A stretch of 64,000 bases of DNA from Zoroaster sp. YZ-2022 (lineage: Eukaryota; Echinodermata; Asteroidea; Forcipulatida; Zoroasteridae). Below are positions 45,432 through 54,054 of the stretch, piece by piece (the stretch's first letter is position 1; each line of letters starts with the position of its first letter). Made by a program: the position numbers and the translations under genes. Location of the stretch: the NCBI GenBank assembly GCA_029582265.1, contig CM055820.1:18682485-18746484 (forward strand). Reading direction: 5' to 3'. Under the pieces are notes generated by a model that saw only the letters and a list, made by a program, of their open reading frames with translations, made no database searches and was not told the DNA's origin.

Positions 45432-47353
45432 GAACGAGAAACAGCGCCCTACGTAAGAGTGTCTGGTATTAAAGAAGAATACGAAGAAACGTTTGATGAT
45501 GATAGACTTGAAAATCAAACGACGATAGACTAAATTTTGCTGAATACCCTAACGAGGTATTAGATTTGTAAAAAAAATTTAAATACAACGAAAATACTAA
45601 AGAATATGAGCCAAAACCTAAACCAAAAGAGGGATACCAAATACTAACACCCCCAGTTCGGGATGACAACATAAAACGTGAAATATTAGATTTTTCAAAA
45701 TTTTTGAATTACGATGAAGTTGTAGGTGCATCAAAAAATAATAAAGAGTACGAATACGATTTTTATTTTAAAATCAAAACGGGTTACACATTTAAAATTT
45801 TAATCGACATTTTAATAGGTATCAAAACAAAAGCTAATTTTAAGGTAGATGAAACGGGGCTTTATTGCCGCGAGACAGATTTATCGAAAAGAATATTAGT
45901 AGATATAACTCTAAACAGAGAAAACTTTTTTGAATTTAAATGTGAAAACCCAATTGAATTCACGATAAATTTAAAACTTTTGCAAAAAATAACTCGCAGT
46001 ATTAAACGAAAAGTTCCAATAACTGTTTACGTAAAAAATGAACGATTGTATATCGAAACATCCACGGTTGAAGTATGCGGCGCAAAAAAACGAGAAACCA
46101 ACAACGTAACTATTAATAAGTTCGTTAACGCGGAAACAATTGATCCCCCCATTAACGATGATTATAACTATCCTTACATAGTTGAAAGTAGCGATTTTTT
46201 AAAACTTAAAAAAATGTTGCAAGCAAACGTAACAATTAACATTAAAGCTACAGTCCCACCACCCCGTTAGCGAGCCCGTTAGATGCCGGCAGAGCAAATA
46301 TTTGTTGCCGGCCTGGTCACCGTGTATCAGCGCAGGACCACCGTCTAGCTGTGGCTCTTAACGCAGGTCAACGTAGGTCGCCGCCATGTAACGCCACATG
46401 CCGGCAACCGTCCCCGAAATTATAAAAATGTTTTATAATTGCGGGGGTGAACGGCGAACTTTTGCTTGCCGCCTATTAACGCCTATTAACGCAGGTCTGC
46501 CCCCATCTAGCGAGGGTCTGCCGTTATCGTGCGAGGGTCCACCGCCTTCCAGCGTGTTGTTGCCGCCTTGTTGCGTGGTATGGCGCGGAACTCGAAAGAG
46601 ACGGCATCAGGGAGGCATTACTGCGCTATGGGACGGCAGACCGACGCTATGGGACGGCCCTTTTTATACACTTCGCCACACCACGCCATCTAGCGGGGCT
46701 GTTCCGTAGGTCTGCCGCCCCCTAACGAGGGTATGCCGCCCTCTAGCGTAGGTCTGCCGGCCTCTAACGCGCGTGCGCGGGCTGTTAACGCCTGTTTGCC
46801 TCCCTCTGCGCAGTGCCAACGCCAATTAGCGTCTCTCTGCCGCCCGCTAGCGTGGGTCTGCCTCCCTCTAACGTGCTTGTAAGCCGGCTGTATACCGTAT
46901 GTATGCCGTGTATGTGGGACTGCAATGACAAATCAGGGCGTTAAGAGACGTTAATAAACGTTAACAGACGCTACACCACGGTCATTTTATTTCTTGATGC
47001 CGGCATCTAACGCCTCTCTGCGGCATATTAGCGTGGTGGTGGGACTGTAGCTTAACATACGCAATTTAGATTACATTAGCTTTGTAAGCGACGACGATAG
47101 TCTTTACGGTACATCTTTAGAATTGGGTGATGTGGATGAAAAGCAGCCGCTTACTTATTCGGCTGCTTTTGAGTCAACTTTATTTAGCGCTTTATTAAAA
47201 ATGTCACCTTTAAGCAAACAAATACAATTTTACGCGCCTAAAGGTAAAAAAGTTCCATTAAAAATTGCTGCGTTGGTAGGCGATTTAGGAACAATTACAG
47301 CTTTTATAGAAGACTGGAGTTTTAAAAGAGACTCACTTAAAAAACAGAACTAG
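45429..47353 (+). pseudogene. PCNA-like sliding clamp, split by a MITE (Element B)
   Basis: The first ATG (45429) opens MERETAPYVRVSG, an N-terminal extension of ~90 codons with a frameshift near 45530 and a stop near 45570. From about 45760 the frame reads as a clamp N-terminal domain: KILIDILIGIKTKANFKVDE, TGLYCRETD, DITLNRENFFEFKCE, INLKLLQKI, ITVYVKNERLYIE. The connecting region follows to 46248, then a 797-bp insertion, and the C-terminal domain at 47051-47353: YISFVSDDD, FSALLKMSPLSKQIQFYAP, VGDLGTITAFIED. The order and the PLSK/DLG...F-type ends are those of PCNA. Clamps tether polymerases to DNA; pairing with a protein-primed polymerase would be unusual. Element A has no copy. Confidence 0.75.
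46251..47047. mobile_element. GC-rich MITE inserted in the clamp gene
   Basis: 797 bp with ends CAGTCCCACCACC / GGTGGTGGGACTG flanked by TA on both sides (46249-46250, 47048-47049), the pattern of Tc1/mariner-type insertion. The interior is packed with degenerate ~20-25-bp repeats built on TAACGnnGGTCTGCCGCC and is far more GC-rich than the element. No transposase. The two halves of the clamp are one base out of frame even if it is taken out under the TA model, so another lesion exists. Confidence 0.8.
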
Positions 47354-47465
47354 AAAGAAAAATGAAGACTATGGTAAATCAAAAAGACAAGAATTTGATA
47401 AACGCGCAATGTAAATATAGAGTTATAAAAACAAAAAATATTATCTAGTTAAATAACAAGAGAGT

Positions 47466-47766
47466 ATGGAAAAAAATAATCGTTCCTTGCAGATGGTTAA
47501 TAATTGGTAAAATGTACAAATGTTGCGTGCGTAGCTCACCCAACGTAAACTATTGCGCTTTTCATCAGTTTAAAATTAAAAGCGGAAAAAGCTCGCCGGT
47601 TGAGTGTAAAAGGTGCAAAAAAGGCACAAAAACATCGATGGGTTTATGCACAAACTGCGCAAGAGCATTAAAAGTAAAAACTTCTTACCAAACAAACAAA
47701 AAAGCTATACGCTCGTTTAATTTAGTAATGGTAGAGCTAATAGAAAAAAATATTAATGTTGAGTAA
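47466..47766 (+). pseudogene. Zn-ribbon small basic protein (Element B)
   Basis: Homolog of 13197-13506. The Cys pairs are conserved: PCRW, KCC, NYCAFH, CKRCKKGTK and CTNC. The best start, ATG at 47466, is one base out of frame with the body because of a 7-A run at 47470-47476; from 47512 onward the frame is open to 47766 (NLVMVELIEKN end). About 100 residues, strongly basic. In Element B it follows the clamp instead of the terminal repeat. Probable nucleic-acid-binding protein; exact role unknown. Confidence 0.65.
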
Positions 47767-47773
47767 TATTAAT

Positions 47774-48106
47774 ATGGGTGAAGTATTACGAACACATATA
47801 CTCGTGTTCATTGAATATTTAAAATCGTTTTGTACAAATTTACGTGATTTAATATTGTTGGAATATTATATTTGAAACGTTCCCGCACAACGATTGATCA
47901 TACTCGTGCGAGAAAATTTAGTTCCAGCGTCAGAGTTAATTAAATCTAGAGATTTAGCGAGTATAAAAGAGCATTTAACACAACTCGCTTTAGACACGTA
48001 TTACATAAATTTATATTGTAACGAGTTGCAGAGTATAAATGAAACGGATAGAGAAACTATTTTTTTGAATCTAGAACTAATTATAAACATTGTATTAAAC
48101 ATTTAA
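47774..48106 (+). pseudogene. Short helical ORF, Element B only
   Basis: MGEVLRTHILVFIEYLKSF... with an in-frame TGA at 47873-47875, then the same frame continues (LVPASELIKSRDLASIKEHL, NLELIINIVLNI) to 48106. About 110 codons, predicted all-helical, no Cys pattern. It overlaps the stop of the next, convergent gene by 12 bases. Element A has no equivalent. Not recognised. Confidence 0.45.
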
Positions 48107-48811
48107 ATTGTACGGCGGTGGCTTATCCGTTGTTACTCGCTCCGCTATTCGCGAAGCGAGTTTTTGGTTATAATATATTTTATTTACGCTCACTTTAAAC
48201 TCATAAGTTTTTCTATAAGAATTTTTTGTTTCTGCATTTACATCGGCAGTTTCAACCTCTGTTTTAACTGGTATAGTTGTTGAAACGAGTTTATTACGGA
48301 TTTTTTCTTTCATTTTGTAATATTTATCTCGCTCCTCGCATACGAGTACAAATTCTGCTTGGCTAATGTAACCGTCTTCGATGGCTTTACTAACGTGGTT
48401 TTCGATCGTGTTGAGTTTACTCAATGCTAAAATTCGTATTTCATCGTGTTTTTTAGCTTTTTTATACAATTTATTTTTCGCGTATCTGAGAGCGAACGCC
48501 GCGCCACCCAACCCCAAAGCTAAACCTTCTAAAGCGTATCCCACGGGCGATGCTATAACGCTGGCGATACTAGCTATTCCGATAGCCCCTGCTCCCATAC
48601 AACCCATTTCTGCGAGAGTTTCTACGATATTACAAGCGTTGATGATTTTATTATATTTTTTATATACGGCCTCGCGTTCGTTAATTTCGATTCGTAATTC
48701 TTTTTGAATATCGTCGATTTTTTGCAATCTAAATGTTTTAGCACGCTCCGATTCAGGGTCATTCGTTAAAACTGTTAAATTCGGATAAAGTACATTCGTT
48801 GATTCACTCAT
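48095..48811 (-). CDS. Late-domain membrane protein with YPxL and PPxY (Element B)
   Basis: 238 residues, intact. Residues 9-12 are YPNL (YPxL type). Residues ~25-55 are a charged helix (FRLQKIDDIQKELRIEINE). Residues ~70-105 are a Gly/Ala-rich hydrophobic stretch (MGCMGAGAIGIAS, SPVGYALEGLALGLGG) able to enter membranes as a hairpin. Residues ~110-170 are a basic helix with KAIEDG and ERDKYYKMKEK. The end is DKPPPYNLNV, a PPxY motif at 231-234. YPxL and PPxY are known docking motifs for ALIX and Nedd4-type ligases in enveloped-virus release and in adenovirus protein VI. Both are conserved in Element A. Role in egress or membrane penetration is inferred. Confidence 0.75.
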   Translation of the reverse strand: MSESTNVLYPNLTVLTNDPESERAKTFRLQKIDDIQKELRIEINEREAVYKKYNKIINACNIVETLAEMGCMGAGAIGIASIASVIASPVGYALEGLALGLGGAAFALRYAKNKLYKKAKKHDEIRILALSKLNTIENHVSKAIEDGYISQAEFVLVCEERDKYYKMKEKIRNKLVSTTIPVKTEVETADVNAETKNSYRKTYEFKVSVNKIYYNQKLASRIAERVTTDKPPPYNLNV

Positions 48812-48835
48812 TGTTTTTTATTAATAGTAAAGATT

Positions 48836-49357
48836 TTAATCCTTAGAAAAAGTATAAATTGGATTTTTTTTCATTTTTGTTTCGTAGCATACTCCTGTAT
48901 TTAAAGAACCAAAAAAAGTAGATTTAAAATAGAATTTAGCATGGTTTTGAGAACGATTCGAAAGGAAACATATTATAATTTCAAAATAACTCGGTTCATT
49001 TGTAGAAGCAAAATGTTCACTGTCTGGGAAGCTAATTTGATGATTCCTATTTAAAAGTGAATCATCCTCATCAAATCGTTCACTTTTTACTGTAGAATAA
49101 ACATTATTTTCACCTCTGTGACTATTTGCATATAATGAATAAAATAATAAATCGTCAACTATAAAAATTACTTCATAGTAATACCAATGCATTTCAAAGT
49201 TTAAATCATCTAAATAATTAAAAGAAGCTAAATTTTTTCTAGGTTGTAGAATTTCACTAGGAGTAATATGTCCAGTATCTTCAAAGATAAAGTTTTTATT
49301 GCCGCCAGACAAAACTCGCTCACTCATTATACGACTAGGTCCGTAAATACTCGCCAT
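48836..49357 (-). CDS. MASIYGP-tag protein 1 (Element B)
   Basis: 173 residues, open. Begins MASIYGPSRIMSER; then GHITPSEILQPRKN and a beta-rich body with many aromatic residues (MHWYYYEVIFIVDDLLFYSLY), and the C-terminal block KSTFFGSLNTGVCYE. It aligns with 14783-15202 in Element A and, at both ends, with its own neighbour 49381-49874. Starts lie just after the neighbour's stop, so the set reads as a minus-strand operon-like run with a gene duplication inside it. Function not recognised. Confidence 0.7.
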   Translation of the reverse strand: MASIYGPSRIMSERVLSGGNKNFIFEDTGHITPSEILQPRKNLASFNYLDDLNFEMHWYYYEVIFIVDDLLFYSLYANSHRGENNVYSTVKSERFDEDDSLLNRNHQISFPDSEHFASTNEPSYFEIIICFLSNRSQNHAKFYFKSTFFGSLNTGVCYETKMKKNPIYTFSKD

Positions 49358-49380
49358 ATATTTATTATAGCATAATCATT

Positions 49381-49874
49381 TTAATTTAACGGTAAACTTT
49401 TAATTTTAATATTGAAACAGATTTTTGAATTTAGCGAACCGAAAAAACTAGCCTCAACAAAAACTTTTCTAACGTTTCGCATTTTAAAACACATTCCATA
49501 TTTTAAATGTTGAATTTCATCATCGATAAAATGAAATTTCTCATCTCGTTCTGGAGAAGGAATATAATAAATGTTACTAGCGTAATCTCGCGTTGATGCG
49601 TACGTTGCAAACTATTGGTTTTTATAAATTGCGCAAAAATGCTACAATACGTAGGCGCGACCATAAACATGAAAAAGGGTTGTTTAAACGTATCGTGCCA
49701 TCCGAGTCTAACGTTGAATTTTTCAATTAAAACTACTCTATGTAAAATTTCATCTCTGTTTAGATATCCGTGATGTTCGTAAATTTCGCTAGTCAATATT
49801 GGTAAAATTTCACCGCTCGCGCCACCAGTAGTGGCAACGACGCTCGTACGACTAGGTCCGTAAATACTCGCCAT
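49381..49874 (-). pseudogene. MASIYGP-tag protein 2 (Element B)
   Basis: Starts MASIYGPSRTSVVATTGG, then YEHHGYLNRDEILH, NVRLGWHDTFKQPFFMF and YCSIFAQFIKT. A frame change near 49605 diverts the open frame to a stop at 49503; the conserved end VEASFFGSLNSKICFNIKI lies in the other frame down to 49381. Homolog of the intact 15266-15766 in Element A, lacking the poly-Gln tract. Four bases separate its start from the upstream gene's stop. Confidence 0.65.
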
Positions 49875-49878
49875 TTAT

Positions 49879-50563
49879 TTATATAATTTCTATATTTAAA
49901 ATAATTGGAAAACCGTGATTATGTACATCTCTACCCTTTGAATCTTTAATTTGAAAACTTAATTCGTTAAAAGTACTAATCTTTAATTTTTTAAGTAATG
50001 GATTTTTATATTCCATGTACATACTTTCTCCGAATGATTTATCTTGCAAAGGTAAAACGTTTACGATGGTAGAAGGTTTGCCGTTGTAATAATTATCGGT
50101 CGTAGAAATTTGGTCGCAATGAATGTATACAATTTTAAAAGGTTGTATATTAATCCTTTTACTATATTCCCCCGCAGTTAGAAATTCGCTGTGAAGCCCG
50201 AGTAAATTAGCTAACCCAGCTGTAAATTTAATAGATTTCGTATCATCGTCCAACTTTAGCGTGTAAGCACCCGCCATATAATTAATCGTAAACGTTATCC
50301 AAGACTCATTTTTTGATATAACGTCCATAATTTCGTTAACGTTGTAAAGACCCGGTTCAACAAATTTTTATAACATCATCTAACCCACCCTGCGTACGAT
50401 AAACTATTCTTTCTTTTTTACGCACGTTGTAATATCCTACCCAAAGGTTTACGCTTTTTAATAACATGTATAAATTACCATCACGATTATCGATAGCGTC
50501 GTTTAATTGAACCGACCCGCCTTCTTTTTCAATTTCAATTTCAATGGTATGAAACATTGTCAT
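49879..50563 (-). pseudogene. Conserved structural-type protein, jelly-roll candidate (Element B)
   Basis: Starts MTMFHTIEIEIE (50563; the second Met at 50557 is equally likely). NLWVGYYNVRKKERI, then a shift near 50365 in an A/T run, then YNVNEIMDVISKN, TAGLANLLGLHSEFL, IQPFKIVYIHCDQIS, NVLPLQDKSFGESMY, NPLLKKLK, FNELSFQIKDSKG and GFPIILNIEI to the stop at 49879. All blocks match 15791-16486. Beta-rich pattern, no known catalytic motif. Its divergent partner starts 23 bases away. Confidence 0.6.
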
Positions 50564-50586
50564 TTTATTATTAAAAGTTATAATAA

Positions 50587-51937
50587 ATGACGTTTCCATT
50601 AGCATTCAAGAGTAATTGTACGTATCCGTACAAGCAATCTGGAAATTTTAAGGCGCCTTTGCACTTTAACGCCAACGATTTAACGAGTATGAAAATTTAC
50701 GTCAGCGAAACAGAGTCGTTTAGTGCAACGTTCATTAACGTATTTCAAAAATATAGATTACCTCACGTCGTCAGCAACGACGTCGTAAACGATTGGTATT
50801 CAAACCCGCTAAAATTTTATCAAAATCAAATAAATTTTGCGACGTATTGCGCTACGACGAGATGCGGCGTGGGTTACGACCATTTAAATCATTCGAGCCC
50901 GATGATTCGTAGTTTTTTTTAGATTTCACGTATATTATCAAATTAGACGAATGCTCAAAGAACTGAGCTGTCCTACATCTACTTCGAATTTTTTTGACGC
51001 GTTCGCCAACAATATAGACGTAAGCGCGTACAATAGACTATGTACTGAATTTCATTTAGCGATTAACGACGATTGGAAACAACGAGTAGATTTGAATTCA
51101 AACGGATTGGGAACGGCTTATTATCTAAACATTTACGGCTACATTGAGGTGCCGGGGAAAAACTATGACAATTCAAATTTACAACATAGACGAGAGTAAA
51201 GGATGGATTTTGATAAAGAAAACTTAGATTTAAATTTAGTAAATAGTGTTAACGATATAGGCGGTTCGTACGTCGTCGAATACATTTCTCAATCACCGCG
51301 CGTTGAAATGGCGTGGACAAAGTTTATATTGTCTTTAAAGTCGGCGCAAGGTTTTACGGATGTCGGCACGCAACGCATAAACGACTCTGTAAGAACTTAT
51401 GTGTACGCGTTATTGGGAGCTCAAGCGCGAGTTAAAAGTGGATTTATCGCATCCAGCGTCGGTTTAGACGCGCAGCGTGAATTTATAAATATAACTGAAG
51501 CTGAGATTGATTCTCCGGTCGATTTACAATCCAGTATTCAACGATATCAAGATGTTTTACAAAATGCTCGTTCTCAATTAAACTTTTGTCTCGGAGAAAA
51601 TTTATACATGATGCCGAGCGATATGAATTTACGAATAGGCACGTACGCGGGATACAATAATAATATATTGATAGCGACGAGCGATTTATCTCTAGGTTCA
51701 AATTTAGATACAAATTCAGAACCCACTATTCCTCCTATTTTACCTTTACAATCAACAACAACGGAGTTGATCGCTAAACACGTACAAGAATTAGACGATC
51801 CTGCACAAGAATTAGACGATACAATAAAAGAAGATGTTATTTCTAGCGACAACCATAAAGAAGAAAAAACTGCTCTAATTATTGGTTTCACCGTTTTAAC
51901 CGGACTCAGCATTATGATTTACGAATTGTTATTTTAA
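50587..51937 (+). pseudogene. Membrane-anchored minor capsid/penton-like protein (Element B)
   Basis: Starts MTFPLAFKSN. Frame zero reaches NPLKFYQNQINFATYC and MIRSFF, then TAG at 50920-50922 after a T8 run; FRFHVYYQIRRMLKELSCP continues at +1. A second lesion is an in-frame TAA at 51197-51199; the same frame then runs through GFTDVGTQRINDSVRTYVYA, SPVDLQSSIQRYQD, YMMPSDMNLRIGTYAGYNN and an acidic linker to a C-terminal transmembrane helix (LIIGFTVLTGLSIMIYELLF) at 51937. About 450 codons in total. Overlaps the next, convergent gene by 9 bases. Capsid-associated role is inferred from gene neighbours. Confidence 0.6.
50913..50922 (+). promoter_or_regulatory. Candidate +1 frameshift site (Element B)
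   Basis: T8 then AG: frame zero hits TAG, while skipping one base enters the conserved downstream frame. Same position and flanking bases (CGATGATTCGTA before, AGATTTCACGT after) as in Element A. Confidence 0.4.
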
Positions 51938-53575
51938 CATTTTCTGCGTATAAGCTAAAACTAATACTCCAACTCCACTTAGCGCCAGCCATAAATGTTC
52001 CGCCGTGTACGATACTACTTTTGAAGCTGTTTTAAATAACCAACTTACTATCGATCCTATAGTAGCCGGTAAAGCGGCTAAAGCTTTTGCTCCTAGTTTA
52101 GATAATACATTCGCTAGATTTTTTAATGTTTTTTGTATCCACCCACCGCTATCCGGTTTGGGTGGTGCGGGCGTTGGTTCTGGTGGTATAGGCTTGGGTG
52201 TGGGTGTTATAGGCTTGGGTGTGGGTATAGAAGATGGCGGAGTGGGTATAACTGAACTTACAGCATCAGTAATCGATTTGACTATTAAAGCGATAGCCAT
52301 ACCGACGGCCGTTAATACACTAACGATCGTTATACCACGTATTTTAAATAAACCTTTAATTTTTTCACCCAACGTGCGTTCACTACCACTTAACGCTTCC
52401 AACGTTTTTCCATTTTTATTGAAAAGGTCTTCAATATTGATACTTAAATTTTTAAAAGCTTCTCTCATCGCGTCGCTTTCATTTAGTAATTGTAGCTTTT
52501 CTTGACGAATCGCTTCCATCGCATCTTTATCTCCTACCTCATCTTCTTCAATTCTTTGTTCAATATTAGTTATTTTTTCTTGGATTTCTTTATATCTTAG
52601 TCGTAATTCTAACATCGCGCCCCGTTTCGATGACATAAGTTTACTGAGACCCTCCAAGGTTCTTAAATCATAACTATCCTTTAAATCTGAGTTTTCTGAA
52701 AGAGCTTCGATTATATTTTCGTTAGCTTCTATCGTTTTATCTATAATTTGTTTTGGTATTGATGGTAACTGACGAGCTCTTATTTGATGAGGCGTCTCAT
52801 TTACAAAAACGTTTACTTCTAATGGTATAGTTTGTCTTTGCGCCTCTTCTACCGCGTCAAAGCCATCATCTATTGCTTCTTGCTCTCGCGGTTCTAATGG
52901 TTTTTTATTATATTCAACTAAACCTAAATCTTCTTTTACAAAACCAACACCCTTTCTACCCGCTATAGTTTTCAAAGATTTAAATATTGTTTTATCTTTT
53001 TCATTAGTCAAAATAAATGTTGTTCTACCTTTTTTAAAAACCAAGTAACTAGTCTTTTTTTGTATTTCAAATTTACTGTAATCTATAACCAGTGGTTGCA
53101 ATCCGGCTTGTTTGTAAAAATCATCAACGAATATTTTAGTTAATTCTTTTCTTTGTTTAGAAGTACCGTTACTTTCTATTTCTATTTCTCTTTCTCTTTC
53201 TTTTCCCATTACCGTTTCTCTTCCTATTGTTCTTTCTGTTGCTCTTTCTCTTTCTCTTTCTATTTCTTCACCAAAAAGAATTGGTGATTGTGTTCCATCA
53301 TCATCATCACGATTGGCGCCAAGATCTTCCATCGGTATATCGCCTCCTTCTGCCATTTTATAATTACTTTTTAAAACATTTATTCTATAACTTTCATCTA
53401 TTTCTTCTTCTAAGTTTTTTATACTTTGTTTCATATAGCTGCGTTGTTCATTTTCATCAATACCATCTCCCAAGTGGTTGCCACTTATTTCATCGTCTAT
53501 ATATTCATCATCTAATTCAAAATCATCATCACGGCCTCCAAGATCTTCCATCGGTATATCACCTCCTTCTGCCAT
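51929..53575 (-). CDS. Coiled-coil, proline-rich membrane protein (Element B)
   Basis: 548 residues, intact. The N-terminal 13 residues MAEGGDIPMEDLG recur at residues 74-86 because of a 219-bp in-frame duplication; the real start could be either Met (53575 or 53356). Then an Arg/Glu-rich run (about 100-130), a domain with FVDDFYKQAGLQPLVIDYSKF, an extended coiled coil (about 300-380), one transmembrane segment (TIVSVLTAVGMAIALIV, about 412-428), a Pro-rich linker (about 440-472), and a C-terminal amphipathic/hydrophobic domain from GGWIQKTLKN (LAALPATIGSIVSWLF, LWLALSGVGVLVLAY). Such proteins occur in Maverick/adintovirus-like gene sets. Likely a virion membrane component; exact function unknown. 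Confidence 0.75.
   Translation of the reverse strand: MAEGGDIPMEDLGGRDDDFELDDEYIDDEISGNHLGDGIDENEQRSYMKQSIKNLEEEIDESYRINVLKSNYKMAEGGDIPMEDLGANRDDDDGTQSPILFGEEIERERERATERTIGRETVMGKEREREIEIESNGTSKQRKELTKIFVDDFYKQAGLQPLVIDYSKFEIQKKTSYLVFKKGRTTFILTNEKDKTIFKSLKTIAGRKGVGFVKEDLGLVEYNKKPLEPREQEAIDDGFDAVEEAQRQTIPLEVNVFVNETPHQIRARQLPSIPKQIIDKTIEANENIIEALSENSDLKDSYDLRTLEGLSKLMSSKRGAMLELRLRYKEIQEKITNIEQRIEEDEVGDKDAMEAIRQEKLQLLNESDAMREAFKNLSINIEDLFNKNGKTLEALSGSERTLGEKIKGLFKIRGITIVSVLTAVGMAIALIVKSITDAVSSVIPTPPSSIPTPKPITPTPKPIPPEPTPAPPKPDSGGWIQKTLKNLANVLSKLGAKALAALPATIGSIVSWLFKTASKVVSYTAEHLWLALSGVGVLVLAYTQKMLK
53353..53575. repeat. 219-bp in-frame duplication at the gene start
   Basis: Sequence around TGCCATTTTATAATTACTTT (53353) and TGCCATTTTACAATTACTTT (53571), and the coding bases after each Met, are repeated. 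It duplicates the original upstream region and first codons. Confidence 0.75.
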
Positions 53576-53597
53576 TTTACAATTACTTTTTATCTTT

Positions 53598-54014
53598 TTA
53601 AAATAATTTATAACTCGCGTAACCTACAATACTCATTCCTAGTATTATAAATAACATTTCTCGCGTTTTTTGTTCTTCGCTAGGAACGTAAAAATCTTCT
53701 AGTTGCGGTTCGTCGTATAAATCAAGAGGTAAATTTATTCGCTCGTTTGTAATGTTGTAATATTCATTCATCGCTTCATCGATGCTGTTGAACGTTCTTA
53801 CCGCGCTCGATTCTTTTTGTATTTTTTCGTTTAAATAATCTAGATATTTTAAACGCTCTTTCGAGAATTCGTCTCTAGCTTTCGCGAGTCGTTCTATCGC
53901 TAAATCATGTCGTTTTTGTTCTTCGTGGCCACCTTGACTAAATAAAAAATTCGATCCAGTAAACGCTAACGCGTTGACTAACGCGCCTCCAACCATCATC
54001 GCTATAGACACCAT
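53598..54014 (-). CDS. Short membrane protein with helical body (Element B)
   Basis: 138 residues, intact: N-terminal hydrophobic MVSIAMMVGGALVNALAFTG, a long charged helix (KRHDLAIERLAKARDEFSKER), NSIDEAMNEYYNIT, DEPQLEDFYVPSEEQK, and a C-terminal transmembrane helix (LFIILGMSIVGYASYKLF). The same layout in Element A lost its C-terminal helix. Starts 40 bases from the capsid gene in divergent orientation. A conserved companion of the capsid gene in elements of this type; function unknown. Confidence 0.75.
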   Translation of the reverse strand: MVSIAMMVGGALVNALAFTGSNFLFSQGGHEEQKRHDLAIERLAKARDEFSKERLKYLDYLNEKIQKESSAVRTFNSIDEAMNEYYNITNERINLPLDLYDEPQLEDFYVPSEEQKTREMLFIILGMSIVGYASYKLF

Positions 54015-54054
54015 TTTATTTTTAAAATTATTATATTTTACTAGTATAAATAAT

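Noticed and set aside
46398..46709. 103-codon frame inside the MITE
   Set aside because: Composition is dictated by the degenerate GC-rich repeats; no homology signal.
52005..52505. 166-codon plus-strand frame
   Set aside because: Shadow of the coiled-coil/proline-rich gene on the opposite strand; Gly/Val-rich because of its Pro-rich linker.
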